From Mesorhizobium_K marinum (lineage in GTDB: Bacteria; Pseudomonadota; Alphaproteobacteria; Rhizobiales; Rhizobiaceae), in assembly GCF_040813715.1 (NCBI RefSeq), contig NZ_JBFOCH010000004.1: a DNA stretch of 64,000 bases. One strand, 5' to 3'. The notes beneath the pieces are model-generated. The model did no database searches. It was not told the origin of the DNA and saw nothing but the letters and a program-made list of their open reading frames with translations. A program made the translations under genes and the position numbers. This document shows, piece after piece, positions 25,617 to 33,689 of the stretch; position 1 is the stretch's first letter; each line of letters begins with the position of its first letter.

Positions 25617-26369
25617 TCATTGGGCCGGAGCGGCCTCGGCGGGCTGCGCCTCAGTGGGCGCGGCTTCGGCCGGAGCAGGTTCTGCCGGCGCGGCCTCGGG
25701 GGCGGGAGCGGCCTCGGCGGGCGCAGCTTCAGCGGGTGCTGCCGGTGCGGTTTCGGCGGCAGGCTCCGCCGCAGGCGTTTCGGCGGCAGGCGCGGCAGCC
25801 GGTTCGGCGGCGGCCGCCGGCGCTTCCGGCAGCGGTGCCGGCGTGTCGGCCAGCGTGCGCAGATAGGCGATCAGGTTGGCGCGCTCCGTCGGGTTCTTGA
25901 TGCCGGCGAAGCCCATCGCGGTTCCCTTCACCAGGCCCTTCGGCGAAGCCAGGAAGTGGTCGAGGTGGTCGTAGTCCCAGACGACGCTGCCGCCCTGCGC
26001 GAATTCCTTCATCGCGCCGGAATAGGAGAAGCCCTCATGCGAGGCGACCGGGCGGTTGACGATGGACCAGAGGTTGGGGCCGACCTTGTTGGCGCCGCCA
26101 TTGTCGATCGTGTGGCAGGCCGAGCACTTCTTCTCGGCGGTCTGGCCGGCGGCGACGTCGGCGGAAGCAAGCCTGACGGCGATCGGCTCCACGGCGGGCG
26201 CTGCTTCGGCGGCACCGCCGCTTTCGGCCTCGGCGGCCTCGATGATGAAGCCTTCCTTCTCGGGATGGTGCGCGGCGAAGATCGAATCGGAAATGATGCT
26301 GACCGAAAAGACAACAAACACGGCCCCCAGGAAGGCGCCGATCCACTTGTTGAATTCGAAAGAGTCCAT
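25617..26369 (-). CDS. Membrane-anchored c-type cytochrome with acidic Ala/Pro tail
   Basis: 250 aa from ATG 26369. An N-terminal uncleaved-looking hydrophobic segment (WIGAFLGAVFVVFSVSIISD) anchors it in the membrane. The class I cytochrome c domain has the heme site KKCSACHTI (residues about 80-88) and the axial Met in GTAMGFAGIKNP; YSGAMKEF is also typical. The layout is that of CycM/cytochrome c552, which passes electrons to the aa3 oxidase. Unusually, the domain is followed by about 70 residues made almost only of Ala, Pro and Glu. It is divergent from kdsB and ends at a terminator. Confidence 0.92.
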   Translation of the reverse strand: MDSFEFNKWIGAFLGAVFVVFSVSIISDSIFAAHHPEKEGFIIEAAEAESGGAAEAAPAVEPIAVRLASADVAAGQTAEKKCSACHTIDNGGANKVGPNLWSIVNRPVASHEGFSYSGAMKEFAQGGSVVWDYDHLDHFLASPKGLVKGTAMGFAGIKNPTERANLIAYLRTLADTPAPLPEAPAAAAEPAAAPAAETPAAEPAAETAPAAPAEAAPAEAAPAPEAAPAEPAPAEAAPTEAQPAEAAPAQ

Positions 26370-26562
26370 TCGCCCCTGGCTCCTTTGTCCCCTGGCCGGC
26401 TGCAGTTCGTGCGGCCAGGCGGCATGCTGCTTTGATCGACCGGGCCGGCCAATTTGGGCGGAAACTAGGTCTTTTGCTTGGTCGTTGCAACACCTATAAG
26501 AGCGGCGTCCCTGAGACGTTTTGCCACTTTTCCGACAACCTGCCCCGACCTGCCGGATTGAG

Positions 26563-27294
26563 ATGTCGACCATCGTTCTGATCCCCGCCCGCATGGCCTC
26601 GACGCGCCTGCCCGACAAGCCGCTCGCCGATATCGCGGGACGGCCGATGATCGTCCATGTCGCCGAGCGGGCGCGGGCGGCCGACCTCGGCCGCGTCGTG
26701 GTGGCGACGGACACCGAGGAGGTCGCCGCGGCGGTGCGCGGCCACGGCTTCGAGGCGGCGATGACGCGGGCCGACCACCCGTCGGGCTCGGACCGCATCC
26801 ACGAGGCGCTACAGGCGCTCGATCCTGATGGCGCGGTCGATGTCGTCGTCAACGTCCAGGGCGACCTGCCGACCATCGAGCCGGCGACGATTCGCGCCGT
26901 CTTCGCGCCGCTGGCCGACAGCGCGGTCGACATCGCCACCCTCGGCGTCGAGATCGTGCGCGAGGAGGAGAAGACGAACCCGAACGTCGTGAAGATCGTC
27001 GGCTCCCCGCTTTCCGAGACCCGGCTGAAGGCACTCTATTTCACGCGCGCGACGGCGCCTTGGGGGGACGGGCCGCTCTATCATCATATCGGCCTTTACG
27101 CCTACCGCCGCGCCGCGCTCGAACGGTTCGTCGCGCTTCCGTCGTCCGCGCTGGAGCGCCGCGAGAGGCTGGAACAGCTGCGCGCGCTCGAAGCCGGCAT
27201 GCGAATCGACGCCGAGATCGTCCGCTCCGTGCCGCTCGGCGTCGACACGCCCGAAGACCTCGAACGGGCGCGCCGCGTGCTCGAACAACGATAA
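26563..27294 (+). CDS. kdsB: 3-deoxy-manno-octulosonate cytidylyltransferase
   Basis: 243 aa. N-terminal nucleotide-binding motif IPARMASTRLPDKPLADIAG and TRADHPSGSDRI are diagnostic for KdsB, which makes CMP-Kdo from CTP and Kdo for lipopolysaccharide. The metal-binding loop reads NVQGDLP where many enzymes have QGDEP. HHIGLYAYRRAALERFVALP and VPLGVDTPEDLERAR match the C-terminal part. It is 9 bp upstream of pheA and likely cotranscribed with it, an arrangement seen in related rhizobia. Confidence 0.95.
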   Translation: MSTIVLIPARMASTRLPDKPLADIAGRPMIVHVAERARAADLGRVVVATDTEEVAAAVRGHGFEAAMTRADHPSGSDRIHEALQALDPDGAVDVVVNVQGDLPTIEPATIRAVFAPLADSAVDIATLGVEIVREEEKTNPNVVKIVGSPLSETRLKALYFTRATAPWGDGPLYHHIGLYAYRRAALERFVALPSSALERRERLEQLRALEAGMRIDAEIVRSVPLGVDTPEDLERARRVLEQR

Positions 27295-27303
27295 AGGCCC
27301 GTC

Positions 27304-28170
27304 ATGCCATCCGATAAGACCAACCGCATTTCGTTCCAGGGCGAGCCCGGCGCCAATTCCGACACGGCGTGCCGCAACATGTTCCCCGACATGGAGCCGC
27401 TGCCCTGTCCGACCTTCGAGGACGCCTTCAACGCGGTCGAGACCGGCAAGGCCGACCTCGCCATGATCCCGATCGAGAACACCATCGCCGGGCGCGTCGC
27501 CGACATTCATCATCTGCTGCCGGAATCGAAGCTGCACATCATCGGCGAATATTTCCTGCCGATCCATTTCCAGCTGATGGTCCTCCCGGGCGTCGACCGC
27601 TCGGAGATCAACAGCGTCCACAGCCATATCCATGCGCTCGGCCAGTGCCGCAAATACATCCGCCGCAACGGCTGGAAGCCGATGGTGGCCGGCGACACCG
27701 CCGGCGCCGCCAAGCTGGTCGCCGACCGGCAGGACCGCACGATGGCGGCGCTTGCGCCGAGGCTTGCGGCCAGTCTCTACGGGCTCGACATCCTGGAGGA
27801 GAACGTCGAGGACACCGACACCAACGTCACCCGCTTCGTGGTCCTGACCCGCTCCAAGCAGTGGGCGGAGCGCCCGCAGCCCGACGCCGGCATGATGACC
27901 ACCTTCATCTTCCGCGTGCGCAACGTGCCGGCGGCGCTCTACAAGGCGATGGGCGGCTTCGCCACCAACGGCGTCAACATGACCAAGCTGGAGAGCTACC
28001 AGCTCGGCGCCTTCACGGCGACGCTGTTCTACGCCGACATCGAAGGCCACCCCGAGGACGCGAACGTCAAGCTCGCCCTGGACGAGCTGCGCTTCTTCTC
28101 GCGCGAGGTGCGCATCCTCGGCGTCTATCCGCGCAGCCCGTCGCGCGAGGAGTGGAAGGTCGCCGACTAG
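27304..28170 (+). CDS. pheA: Prephenate dehydratase
   Basis: 288 aa monofunctional PheA. The catalytic domain begins NRISFQGEPGANSDTACRNM and includes IPIENTIAGRVADIHHLL, HSHIHALGQCRKYI and the TRF catalytic motif (DTNVTRFVVL, residues about 177-186). A C-terminal ACT domain (TFIFRVRNVPAALYKAMGGF; ESYQLGAFTATLFYAD) mediates feedback inhibition by phenylalanine. It converts prephenate to phenylpyruvate. No chorismate mutase domain is fused. Confidence 0.96.
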   Translation: MPSDKTNRISFQGEPGANSDTACRNMFPDMEPLPCPTFEDAFNAVETGKADLAMIPIENTIAGRVADIHHLLPESKLHIIGEYFLPIHFQLMVLPGVDRSEINSVHSHIHALGQCRKYIRRNGWKPMVAGDTAGAAKLVADRQDRTMAALAPRLAASLYGLDILEENVEDTDTNVTRFVVLTRSKQWAERPQPDAGMMTTFIFRVRNVPAALYKAMGGFATNGVNMTKLESYQLGAFTATLFYADIEGHPEDANVKLALDELRFFSREVRILGVYPRSPSREEWKVAD

Positions 28171-28179
28171 GCTTTGGCC

Positions 28180-28473
28180 TTAGTCCAGCAGCACGTAGTC
28201 GATTTCGAGAAAGTCCTCGACCTCGGGTACCCAGCGGTCGCGCACATATGCGACGTGGACGGGATGGTCGTTGTAGCTCTGGTACGCAGCTTGGTCGGCG
28301 AACTCCATCGAGTAGCCGAAGTGGAAGGCGTTCTTCGGACTCACCTGGCTGAGTTGCTCGAAACGCTCGACTCCGGGAATGTCGGCCAGCGCCTTGCCCG
28401 CCGCGAGGAATGAATTTTCCTCGGCCGAGCCGCGCGGGTGTCTCAGCCTGAAAGCGACGGTATGGCGGATCAT
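28180..28473 (-). CDS. Dabb (stress-responsive A/B barrel) domain protein
   Basis: 97 aa, beginning MIRHTVAFRLRHP with the conserved N-terminal strand and His of the Dabb family; YNDHPVHVAYVRDRW is the usual second motif (HPxHxxxxxxW). These small dimeric ferredoxin-like barrels are of mostly unknown function, some acting as cyclases or stress proteins. It is convergent with pheA with a 9-bp gap and lies next to the atypical nucleotidyltransferase gene. Confidence 0.88.
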   Translation of the reverse strand: MIRHTVAFRLRHPRGSAEENSFLAAGKALADIPGVERFEQLSQVSPKNAFHFGYSMEFADQAAYQSYNDHPVHVAYVRDRWVPEVEDFLEIDYVLLD

Positions 28474-28494
28474 TTCGGATGTCCTTTGTACTGG

Positions 28495-29523
28495 CTATCT
28501 TATGGCATCGAGCAGATTGGCCGCCTTGGGGGACCGCTTGAGACTGCGCTTTAGGCGTTCTTCCCATTTCGACCCGCGAGACAACGCGTCTTCATAAGCT
28601 TCAAGAAGATCGGTGGGCCTGTCTTCAGCCAATACGGCCAAAAGAAGTTCCGCCTGCACCAGGTCTTTGCGAGCTTTGATGCTGTCTGGTCCGTCAATGC
28701 GCCTGTCCGCCACTATGAGCTTGTGGATGGCGAATTTTTCCGGCCTTGGGATGTGGACCAGAATGCCGTCGCGATAGACGCCGGCTGCAGCGATGGGTTC
28801 GGCGATAAGATAGTTTAGGAAGTGCAGGGATTGCGCACTCACGCCGAACGCCACCAACTCACGCAGCTCTTCGTCTTCGCTGAACGACGGCGTAAGGAAT
28901 TCAACGAGGGTTTGACTTTTCGATTGCCTCCAGCGCCAAACTTTTCCTTTGTTCGGGCTCGCGACGGGCGAGAATTCAAAATCACCGAATACTTCTTCCA
29001 TCGATGGCAACACGGTCTCGCCAAGCGCCAACGACAGCTTTTCGAAACTGGCTATGTCGACGTCGTTTGTCATTGCAGTCTGGTCGAGACCCAGCCGTAT
29101 GCCAAGCTCACCTTCATACATCCGGAAAGCATTTGTCCCCACGAGAACCCCGCCGAGGCGGAATACGCCGGCCTTGGCGAGCGCTCCGACCAAGCTGCCC
29201 GTGGCATTGTCCATGCCTAGAAATCGTTCGCCGCGTAAAAGCCTGACCAGCCTTGCGCGCTCCCGCCGGCGATCATTACGTTCTCCTTTCAAAGCTTCGT
29301 ATCGATCTATCCTTGTGCGCAGCGCCGGGGTGTCTTCGCCCAGGTATCTTTCCTGGACATCGTCGCCGATCCGGTACCGGTCGTACCAGTATCTCCGCTC
29401 ACCGCGCTTGCGAGCGGTCGGTGTGCCCTTTATCCCCGCCATCATGTCGTCCAGGAGAAGCGAAACGAGATCGGCGTACGCCGCGTGGGCTGTAGTGGAA
29501 TGGCGTCTGATCTGCAGATTCAT
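28495..29523 (-). CDS. GSU2403-type nucleotidyltransferase-fold protein
   Basis: 342 aa from ATG 29523; a TTG at 29565 would add 14 residues but runs through the upstream dyads. The fold is Pol-beta-like: LVGTNAFRMYEG in place of the hG[GS] motif, then TNDVDIASFE with two candidate metal-binding Asp (DxD). The N-terminal part is basic and helical (RRYWYDRYRIGDDVQERYLG, KGERNDRRRERARLVRLL), and a later IHKLIVADRR helix is typical of the family. Base composition is visibly lower in G+C than neighbours, suggesting acquisition. It relates distantly to MNT/AbiEii toxins, but no antitoxin gene adjoins it. Function is unknown. Confidence 0.75.
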   Translation of the reverse strand: MNLQIRRHSTTAHAAYADLVSLLLDDMMAGIKGTPTARKRGERRYWYDRYRIGDDVQERYLGEDTPALRTRIDRYEALKGERNDRRRERARLVRLLRGERFLGMDNATGSLVGALAKAGVFRLGGVLVGTNAFRMYEGELGIRLGLDQTAMTNDVDIASFEKLSLALGETVLPSMEEVFGDFEFSPVASPNKGKVWRWRQSKSQTLVEFLTPSFSEDEELRELVAFGVSAQSLHFLNYLIAEPIAAAGVYRDGILVHIPRPEKFAIHKLIVADRRIDGPDSIKARKDLVQAELLLAVLAEDRPTDLLEAYEDALSRGSKWEERLKRSLKRSPKAANLLDAIR

Positions 29524-29529
29524 ATGTGT

Positions 29530-29612
29530 TGCCACACAACCGTTTTCTTGTGTGGTAGATAGCAAACCGAGCTATTACCACACAAGAAAATTCTTGTGTG
29601 GTAATAGCTCGG
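29530..29612. promoter_or_regulatory. Double-dyad operator-like array upstream of the nucleotidyltransferase
   Basis: The 13-mer TACCACACAAGAA (minus-strand sense) occurs four times in alternating orientation. The outer pair lies inside a perfect palindrome, 22-bp arms at 29567-29588 and 29591-29612 around a central AA. The inner pair (29545-29557 exact; 29530-29540 imperfect, CCACACAA core) ends 7 bp from the start codon. Dyad centres are about 46 bp apart. The large palindrome begins immediately after the nudC stop and could also act as its terminator hairpin. No ribosome-binding site is evident before the ATG. Confidence 0.75.
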
Positions 29613-30554
29613 TCACCTCTGTTCGGCCCATGCGCGGATGAGGTGATGGGCGATCGCCCCGGGCGGCGGCGTGAACAGCGTCTCGTGCGTCCGCTCCAGC
29701 ATCGCCAGCACCTCGGCGCGCTCGAACCAGCGGCAGTCCTCCAGTTCGGCGAGGTCGGGGTCGATGTCGTCGTTCAGCGCTTCACCGAAGCAGCCGATCA
29801 TCAGCGAATAGGGGAAAGGCCAGGGCTGGCTTGCATGATAGACGACCCGGCCGAGCCGGATGCCCGATTCCTCGAGCGTCTCGCGCCGCACCGCGTTCTC
29901 GATCGTCTCGCCAGGCTCGATGAAGCCGGCCAGCGCCGAATACATGCCCGGCGCGAAATGCCGGCCGCGACCGAGAATGCAGCGGTCCCTGGTGACCGCC
30001 AGCATGATGGCGACCGGGTCGGTGCGCGGGAAATGTTCTGCGCCGCAGGCCGTGCAGGCGCGCTTGTAGCCGCCCGCCCGCATCTCCGTCGCCTTGCCGC
30101 AGCGGCCGCAGAACAGGTGGTTGGCGTGCCAGGCCAGCAGGCTGGCGCCCTGTGCGAGTTCGCCGAGGTCGGCCGGGTCGATCAGCCCCTGCATGTAGAC
30201 GGAGCGGTAGTCCACCGCCTTGATGGCCTCGGGCAGGGCGTCGCTCTCGGTCGCCACCGGCGCCGCGACGACGGGGCCGTCCGGGCCGGTGCCGAGCAGC
30301 ACCGCGCCGGCGATGTCGGCGCCGAGCGCCGATGCGTCGTCCAGGCTGAACTTGCCGCCGGCCGCCCCGTTTCCGTTGAACCGCAGCAGGATGCGCCCGT
30401 TGCCGACCAGCAGCAGCCGGGTCGTCGGGTCGGCGAGCGCCTGCGCGGTGGAGTCGTCGCTGCGCTTCTCGGCCTGCCGGTCGATGATGTTCCCGGCAAA
30501 GCCGACGAACTGGCTGGCTTCCGCTTGCGGGGCGTCGAAGAGGCGAAAGGTCAT
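29613..30554 (-). CDS. nudC: NAD(+) diphosphatase
   Basis: 313 aa from ATG 30554. Zinc ribbon CGRCGKATEMRAGGYKRAC with a second CTACG pair precedes the NADH pyrophosphatase Nudix domain: box GFIEPGETIENAVRRETLEE followed by SGI, and the NudC-specific YHASQPWPFPYSLMIGCF (SQPWPFPxS array). NudC hydrolyses NADH and removes NAD caps from RNA. It stops at the edge of the dyad array and is preceded on the same strand by the HIT gene 50 bp upstream. Confidence 0.95.
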   Translation of the reverse strand: MTFRLFDAPQAEASQFVGFAGNIIDRQAEKRSDDSTAQALADPTTRLLLVGNGRILLRFNGNGAAGGKFSLDDASALGADIAGAVLLGTGPDGPVVAAPVATESDALPEAIKAVDYRSVYMQGLIDPADLGELAQGASLLAWHANHLFCGRCGKATEMRAGGYKRACTACGAEHFPRTDPVAIMLAVTRDRCILGRGRHFAPGMYSALAGFIEPGETIENAVRRETLEESGIRLGRVVYHASQPWPFPYSLMIGCFGEALNDDIDPDLAELEDCRWFERAEVLAMLERTHETLFTPPPGAIAHHLIRAWAEQR

Positions 30555-30604
30555 GAGGAAGGGTCTCTGGGTGGACGGGGAGACGGTCGGTCGGAAGCAG
30601 GCGG

Positions 30605-31024
30605 CTATAGCGCCGCCTTCAGCTTTTCCGCAAACCCGTGGGCTTCGGCGGGTGCGTAGGGCTGGCGCACGCCGTGGCCCCAGACGGGGCCCGGCCAGCC
30701 GGGGTCGTCCTCGTTGCGCGCGATGACGTGGACATGCAGCTGGCGCACGATGTTGCCGAGTGCGCCGGTGTTGATCTTGGTGCAGCCTGTGACCGTCTTC
30801 AGCGCCTGCGACACCATGTTGGTTTCGAAGGTCAGCATCGCCTGGTCGAGCGGCGTGAGGTCGTGGATTTCGACGATGTCGGGTCTCTGCGGGATCAGGA
30901 TCAGCCAGGGCCACCGGCTGTCGTTCATCAGCCGCAATTCGCAAAGGCCGAGCCACATCACCGGGTCGCTGTCGGACTCCAGCCTTGCATTCAGCGAAAA
31001 ACCGGCCTTGAGCCCGCGCAGCAT
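30605..31024 (-). CDS. HIT family protein
   Basis: 139 aa from ATG 31024, which has a GAGGG sequence about 8 bp upstream; ATG 31039 is an alternative. NDSRWPWLILIPQRPDIVEI and RQLHVHVIARNEDDPGWPGP show the HIT hydrolase pattern, with HVHV as the core of the histidine triad; the third residue of the canonical HxHxHxx triad is replaced (HVHVIAR), as in the DUF/HIT-like group common in rhizobia. Such proteins hydrolyse or bind nucleotides. It sits between nudC and the SRP RNA gene, divergent from the latter. Confidence 0.88.
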   Translation of the reverse strand: MLRGLKAGFSLNARLESDSDPVMWLGLCELRLMNDSRWPWLILIPQRPDIVEIHDLTPLDQAMLTFETNMVSQALKTVTGCTKINTGALGNIVRQLHVHVIARNEDDPGWPGPVWGHGVRQPYAPAEAHGFAEKLKAAL

Positions 31025-31112
31025 GGGCGTTTCCCTCATGTCGCATGGAAGGCTAGAGCGGCGGCCGGCACCCTGCAAGCAAATCATGCGTCTGGATTGC
31101 GAAAAGAGCGCC

Positions 31113-31142
31113 CTTGCAAACGCCGGCCGAATTGCCGATATG
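31113..31142 (+). promoter_or_regulatory. Predicted housekeeping promoter of the SRP RNA gene
   Basis: CTTGCA at 31113-31118 and GATATG at 31137-31142, with an 18-bp spacer, resemble the rhizobial sigma-70 consensus (CTTGAC...CTATAT). The expected start, 7 bp downstream at 31149, coincides with the first base of the SRP RNA helix. Confidence 0.6.
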
Positions 31143-31148
31143 GGGGTT

Positions 31149-31244
31149 GGGAGGTTGGTGGTGGACGAGCCACTCGCCAACCGGGTCAGGTCCGGAAGGA
31201 AGCAGCCCTAACGAGCACGGAACGGGTCATTGTTCCAGCCTCCC
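31149..31244 (+). ncRNA. ffs: Signal recognition particle RNA (4.5S type)
   Basis: The universally conserved SRP RNA core GGTCAGGTCCGGAAGGAAGC lies at about 31184-31203 (asymmetric loop and GGAA tetraloop). The 5' end GGGAGGTTGG pairs with CCAGCCTCCC at the 3' end, giving a ~96-nt hairpin of the small bacterial class. With Ffh it targets membrane proteins to SecYEG. Its place just upstream of dnaX is conserved in alphaproteobacteria. Confidence 0.93.
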
Positions 31245-31364
31245 GCCTTCCCGCCGACCGTCAGCCACGCGCCGCGTCATTGACGCCGCGATGCCGCGCG
31301 GGCGAAACTCGGCGGGCGGAATCGGCCTGGCTGCGTCAGGCCCAGGGGAGTATCGAACGGGCGG

Positions 31365-33270
31365 ATGAGCGAAGCCGGCACCGACATTCAGGACAAGGCC
31401 GCCGGCGGCTACCGGGTTCTCGCGCGCAAGTACCGGCCGGCCGACTTCTCCGCTTTGATCGGCCAGGAGCCGATGGTGCGCACCCTCACCAACGCCTTCT
31501 CAACGGGCCGCATCGCCCAGGCCTGGATGCTGACCGGCGTGCGCGGGGTCGGCAAGACAACCACGGCGCGCATTCTCGCCCGTGCGCTCAACTACAAGAC
31601 AGCCGAAATCGACCGTCCGTCCGTCGATCTCAGCGTCCCCGGCGAGCACTGCAAGGCGATCATGGAGGGACGCCATGTCGACGTGGTCGAGATGGACGCC
31701 GCTTCGCACACCGGCATCGACGATATCAGGGAGATCATCGAGCAGGTCCGCTATGCGCCGGTCTCCGCGCGCTACAAGGTCTACATCATCGACGAAGTGC
31801 ACATGCTCTCCACGCAGGCCTTCAACGGCCTGCTGAAGACGCTGGAGGAGCCGCCTCCGCATGTGAAGTTCATCTTCGCGACCACCGAGATCCGCAAGGT
31901 GCCGATCACCGTCCTGTCGCGCTGCCAGCGCTTCGACCTGAGGCGCGTCGACGCCGGCATGCTGACGGACCATCTGAACGGGATCGCCGCGCTCGAGGGC
32001 ATCACCGTCGATGGCGAGGCGGTCGCCATGGTCGCGCGCGCCGCCGAGGGTTCGGTGCGCGACGCGCTGTCGATCTTCGACCAGGCCATCGCGCATGGCG
32101 CCGGCACGGTGACCGCCGAGCAGGTGCGATCGATGCTCGGCCTCGCCGACCGGGGTCGCGTCGTCGACCTGTTCGAGCACCTGATGAAGGGCGACGCCGG
32201 CGCGGCGCTGACCGAGTTCCGCGCGCAATACGATGTCGGCGCCGATCCGGCCGCCGTCCTCACCGATCTTGCCGAGTTCAACCATCTGGTGACGCGCCTG
32301 CGCTTCGTGCCGTCGGCCGCCGACGATGTTTCCCTCTCCGAGGTGGAGCGCCAGCGCGGCGCTGCGTTCGCGCAGCAGCTTTCGGTGCGCGTCCTGTCGC
32401 GCACCTGGCAGATGCTGATCAAGGGCATTCCCGAGGTGCAGTCGGCCAACCGGCCGGCGAGCGCCGCCGAAATGGTGCTGATCCGCATCGCCCACGCCGC
32501 CGACCTGCCGACGCTCGACGAGGCTTTGAAGTCGCTCGCCGACGCGCCGCAGTCGTCGGGCGCCCCGGCTCCCCGCCCGGCCGCGCCGTCGGCATCGCCG
32601 GGCAATGGCGGTGCGAGCGCCGTCGGATCCATGCGCATGCCGGTGTCGACCNGCGTCGGGCGCCCCGGCGACCCGCCCGGCTGCGCCATCGACATCGCCG
32701 GGCAATAGCGGCGCGAGCGCCGTCGGGTCCATGCGCATGCCGGTGTCGACCGGCGGCGGCCAGACCATGCGGCTGGTGGAGACGGCGCCGGCCGAGATGG
32801 TTGTGGCGCCGCCGCCTGCGGCGGAAGCGCCGCCCGCGGTGCCCGTCAAGTCGCTGGAGGACATGGCTGCCCTTGCCGACGCCAACCGCGATATGCTGTT
32901 CAAGACGCAGCTCAAGGCCTGCGTCCGGCTGGTGAAGATTGATCCGGGCCGGCTGGAGATCAGCCTCACGGAGAACGCGCCGCGGAGCCTCGCCACCGAC
33001 ATCAGCGCCCGCCTCGAGAAATGGACGGGGCGGCGCTGGATGGTGTCGGTGTCGCGCGACGCGGGCGGGCCGACGCTCGCCGAGGCCGAGGCCGCCAGGC
33101 GCAACGACGCGATCCTCGATGCGAAGAACGACCCCGCCGTGGCGGCGATCCTGTCGCGCTTCCCGGGCGCGAAGATCATCGACGTGCGCATACCGAACGC
33201 GCCGGAAGGCGTGGCGGTCGATGCAGACCTGCCGGTCGAGCCGGCGGACGACGACGAAACCGATTTTTGA
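31365..33270 (+). CDS. dnaX: DNA polymerase III subunits gamma/tau (scaffold joint inside)
   Basis: The clamp loader ATPase has Walker A GVRGVGKTTTARILARALNY (near residue 58), Walker B VYIIDEVHML, and SRC sensor region VLSRCQRFDLRRV. Only one Cys (GEHCKAIMEG) remains of the usual four-Cys zinc module, as in other rhizobial DnaX. The n at 32652 joins copies 32553-32651 and 32653-32751 (offset 100, roughly nine SNPs), which breaks the frame in a Pro/Ala linker. Removing one copy gives one 601-aa protein ending EPADDDETDF. ybaB follows by 11 bp, so dnaX-ybaB-recR form one operon. Confidence 0.94.
32553..32751. repeat. Divergent overlap copies around scaffold joint n32652
   Basis: Bases 32553-32651 and 32653-32751 align with offset 100 and about nine mismatches. 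They encode two alleles of the same Pro/Ala-rich DnaX linker (for example GNGGASAVGS versus GNSGASAVGS). The shift is not a multiple of three, so a false frameshift appears. Confidence 0.9.
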
Positions 33271-33281
33271 CGGAGGCAAGG

Positions 33282-33605
33282 ATGAAGGACCTTCTCGGCC
33301 TGATGGGCAAGGCGAAGGAAATGCAGGCCAGGATGCAGGCCATGCAGGAGGATCTGGCCGGGCTCGAGGCCACCGGGCAATCGGGCGGCGGGCTGGTCAG
33401 CGTGACGCTGTCGGGCAAGTTCGAGATGAAGGCGCTGAAGATCGATCCGTCGCTGTTCAAGGAAGACGAGGTCGAGATTCTCGAAGACCTCCTGCTTGCC
33501 GCCCACAACGACGCAAAGGCCAAGGTCGAGGCGATCATGCAGGAAAAGACCCGCGAACTGACGGCCGGGCTGCCCATTCCGCCGGGCATGAAGCTGCCGT
33601 TCTGA
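33282..33605 (+). CDS. ybaB: YbaB/EbfC family nucleoid-associated protein
   Basis: 107 aa, starting MKDLLGLMGKAKEMQARMQA with a coiled-coil helix, a central sheet (VSVTLSGKFEMKALKIDPSL) and a C-terminal helix ending PGMKLPF, typical of this DNA-binding homodimer family. It lies between dnaX and recR as in most bacteria. GGAGG-type RBS (GGAGGCAAGG) precedes the ATG. Confidence 0.95.
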   Translation: MKDLLGLMGKAKEMQARMQAMQEDLAGLEATGQSGGGLVSVTLSGKFEMKALKIDPSLFKEDEVEILEDLLLAAHNDAKAKVEAIMQEKTRELTAGLPIPPGMKLPF

Positions 33606-33689
33606 CGGCGACGGGGCGTGGCGCACAGCGCGCGCTCGCGCCGGCAGGAATTCTTCCCTGCGCCGCCCGCCCTTCGCTATATCTAGCCC

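Noticed and set aside
25617..25850. Tandem repeat or CRISPR-like array at the cytochrome c 3' end
   Set aside because: The GCC/GGC-rich periodicity encodes an Ala/Pro/Glu tail; there are no regular spacers or identical repeats.
29567..29612. Insertion sequence terminal inverted repeats
   Set aside because: The arms face each other at one place instead of flanking a gene, no transposase is present and no matching end occurs near 28480.
32553..32751. Possible programmed frameshift in dnaX producing gamma and tau
   Set aside because: The shift comes from a 100-bp overlap repeat at n32652 in the linker, and no A6G-type slippery site with hairpin was found there.
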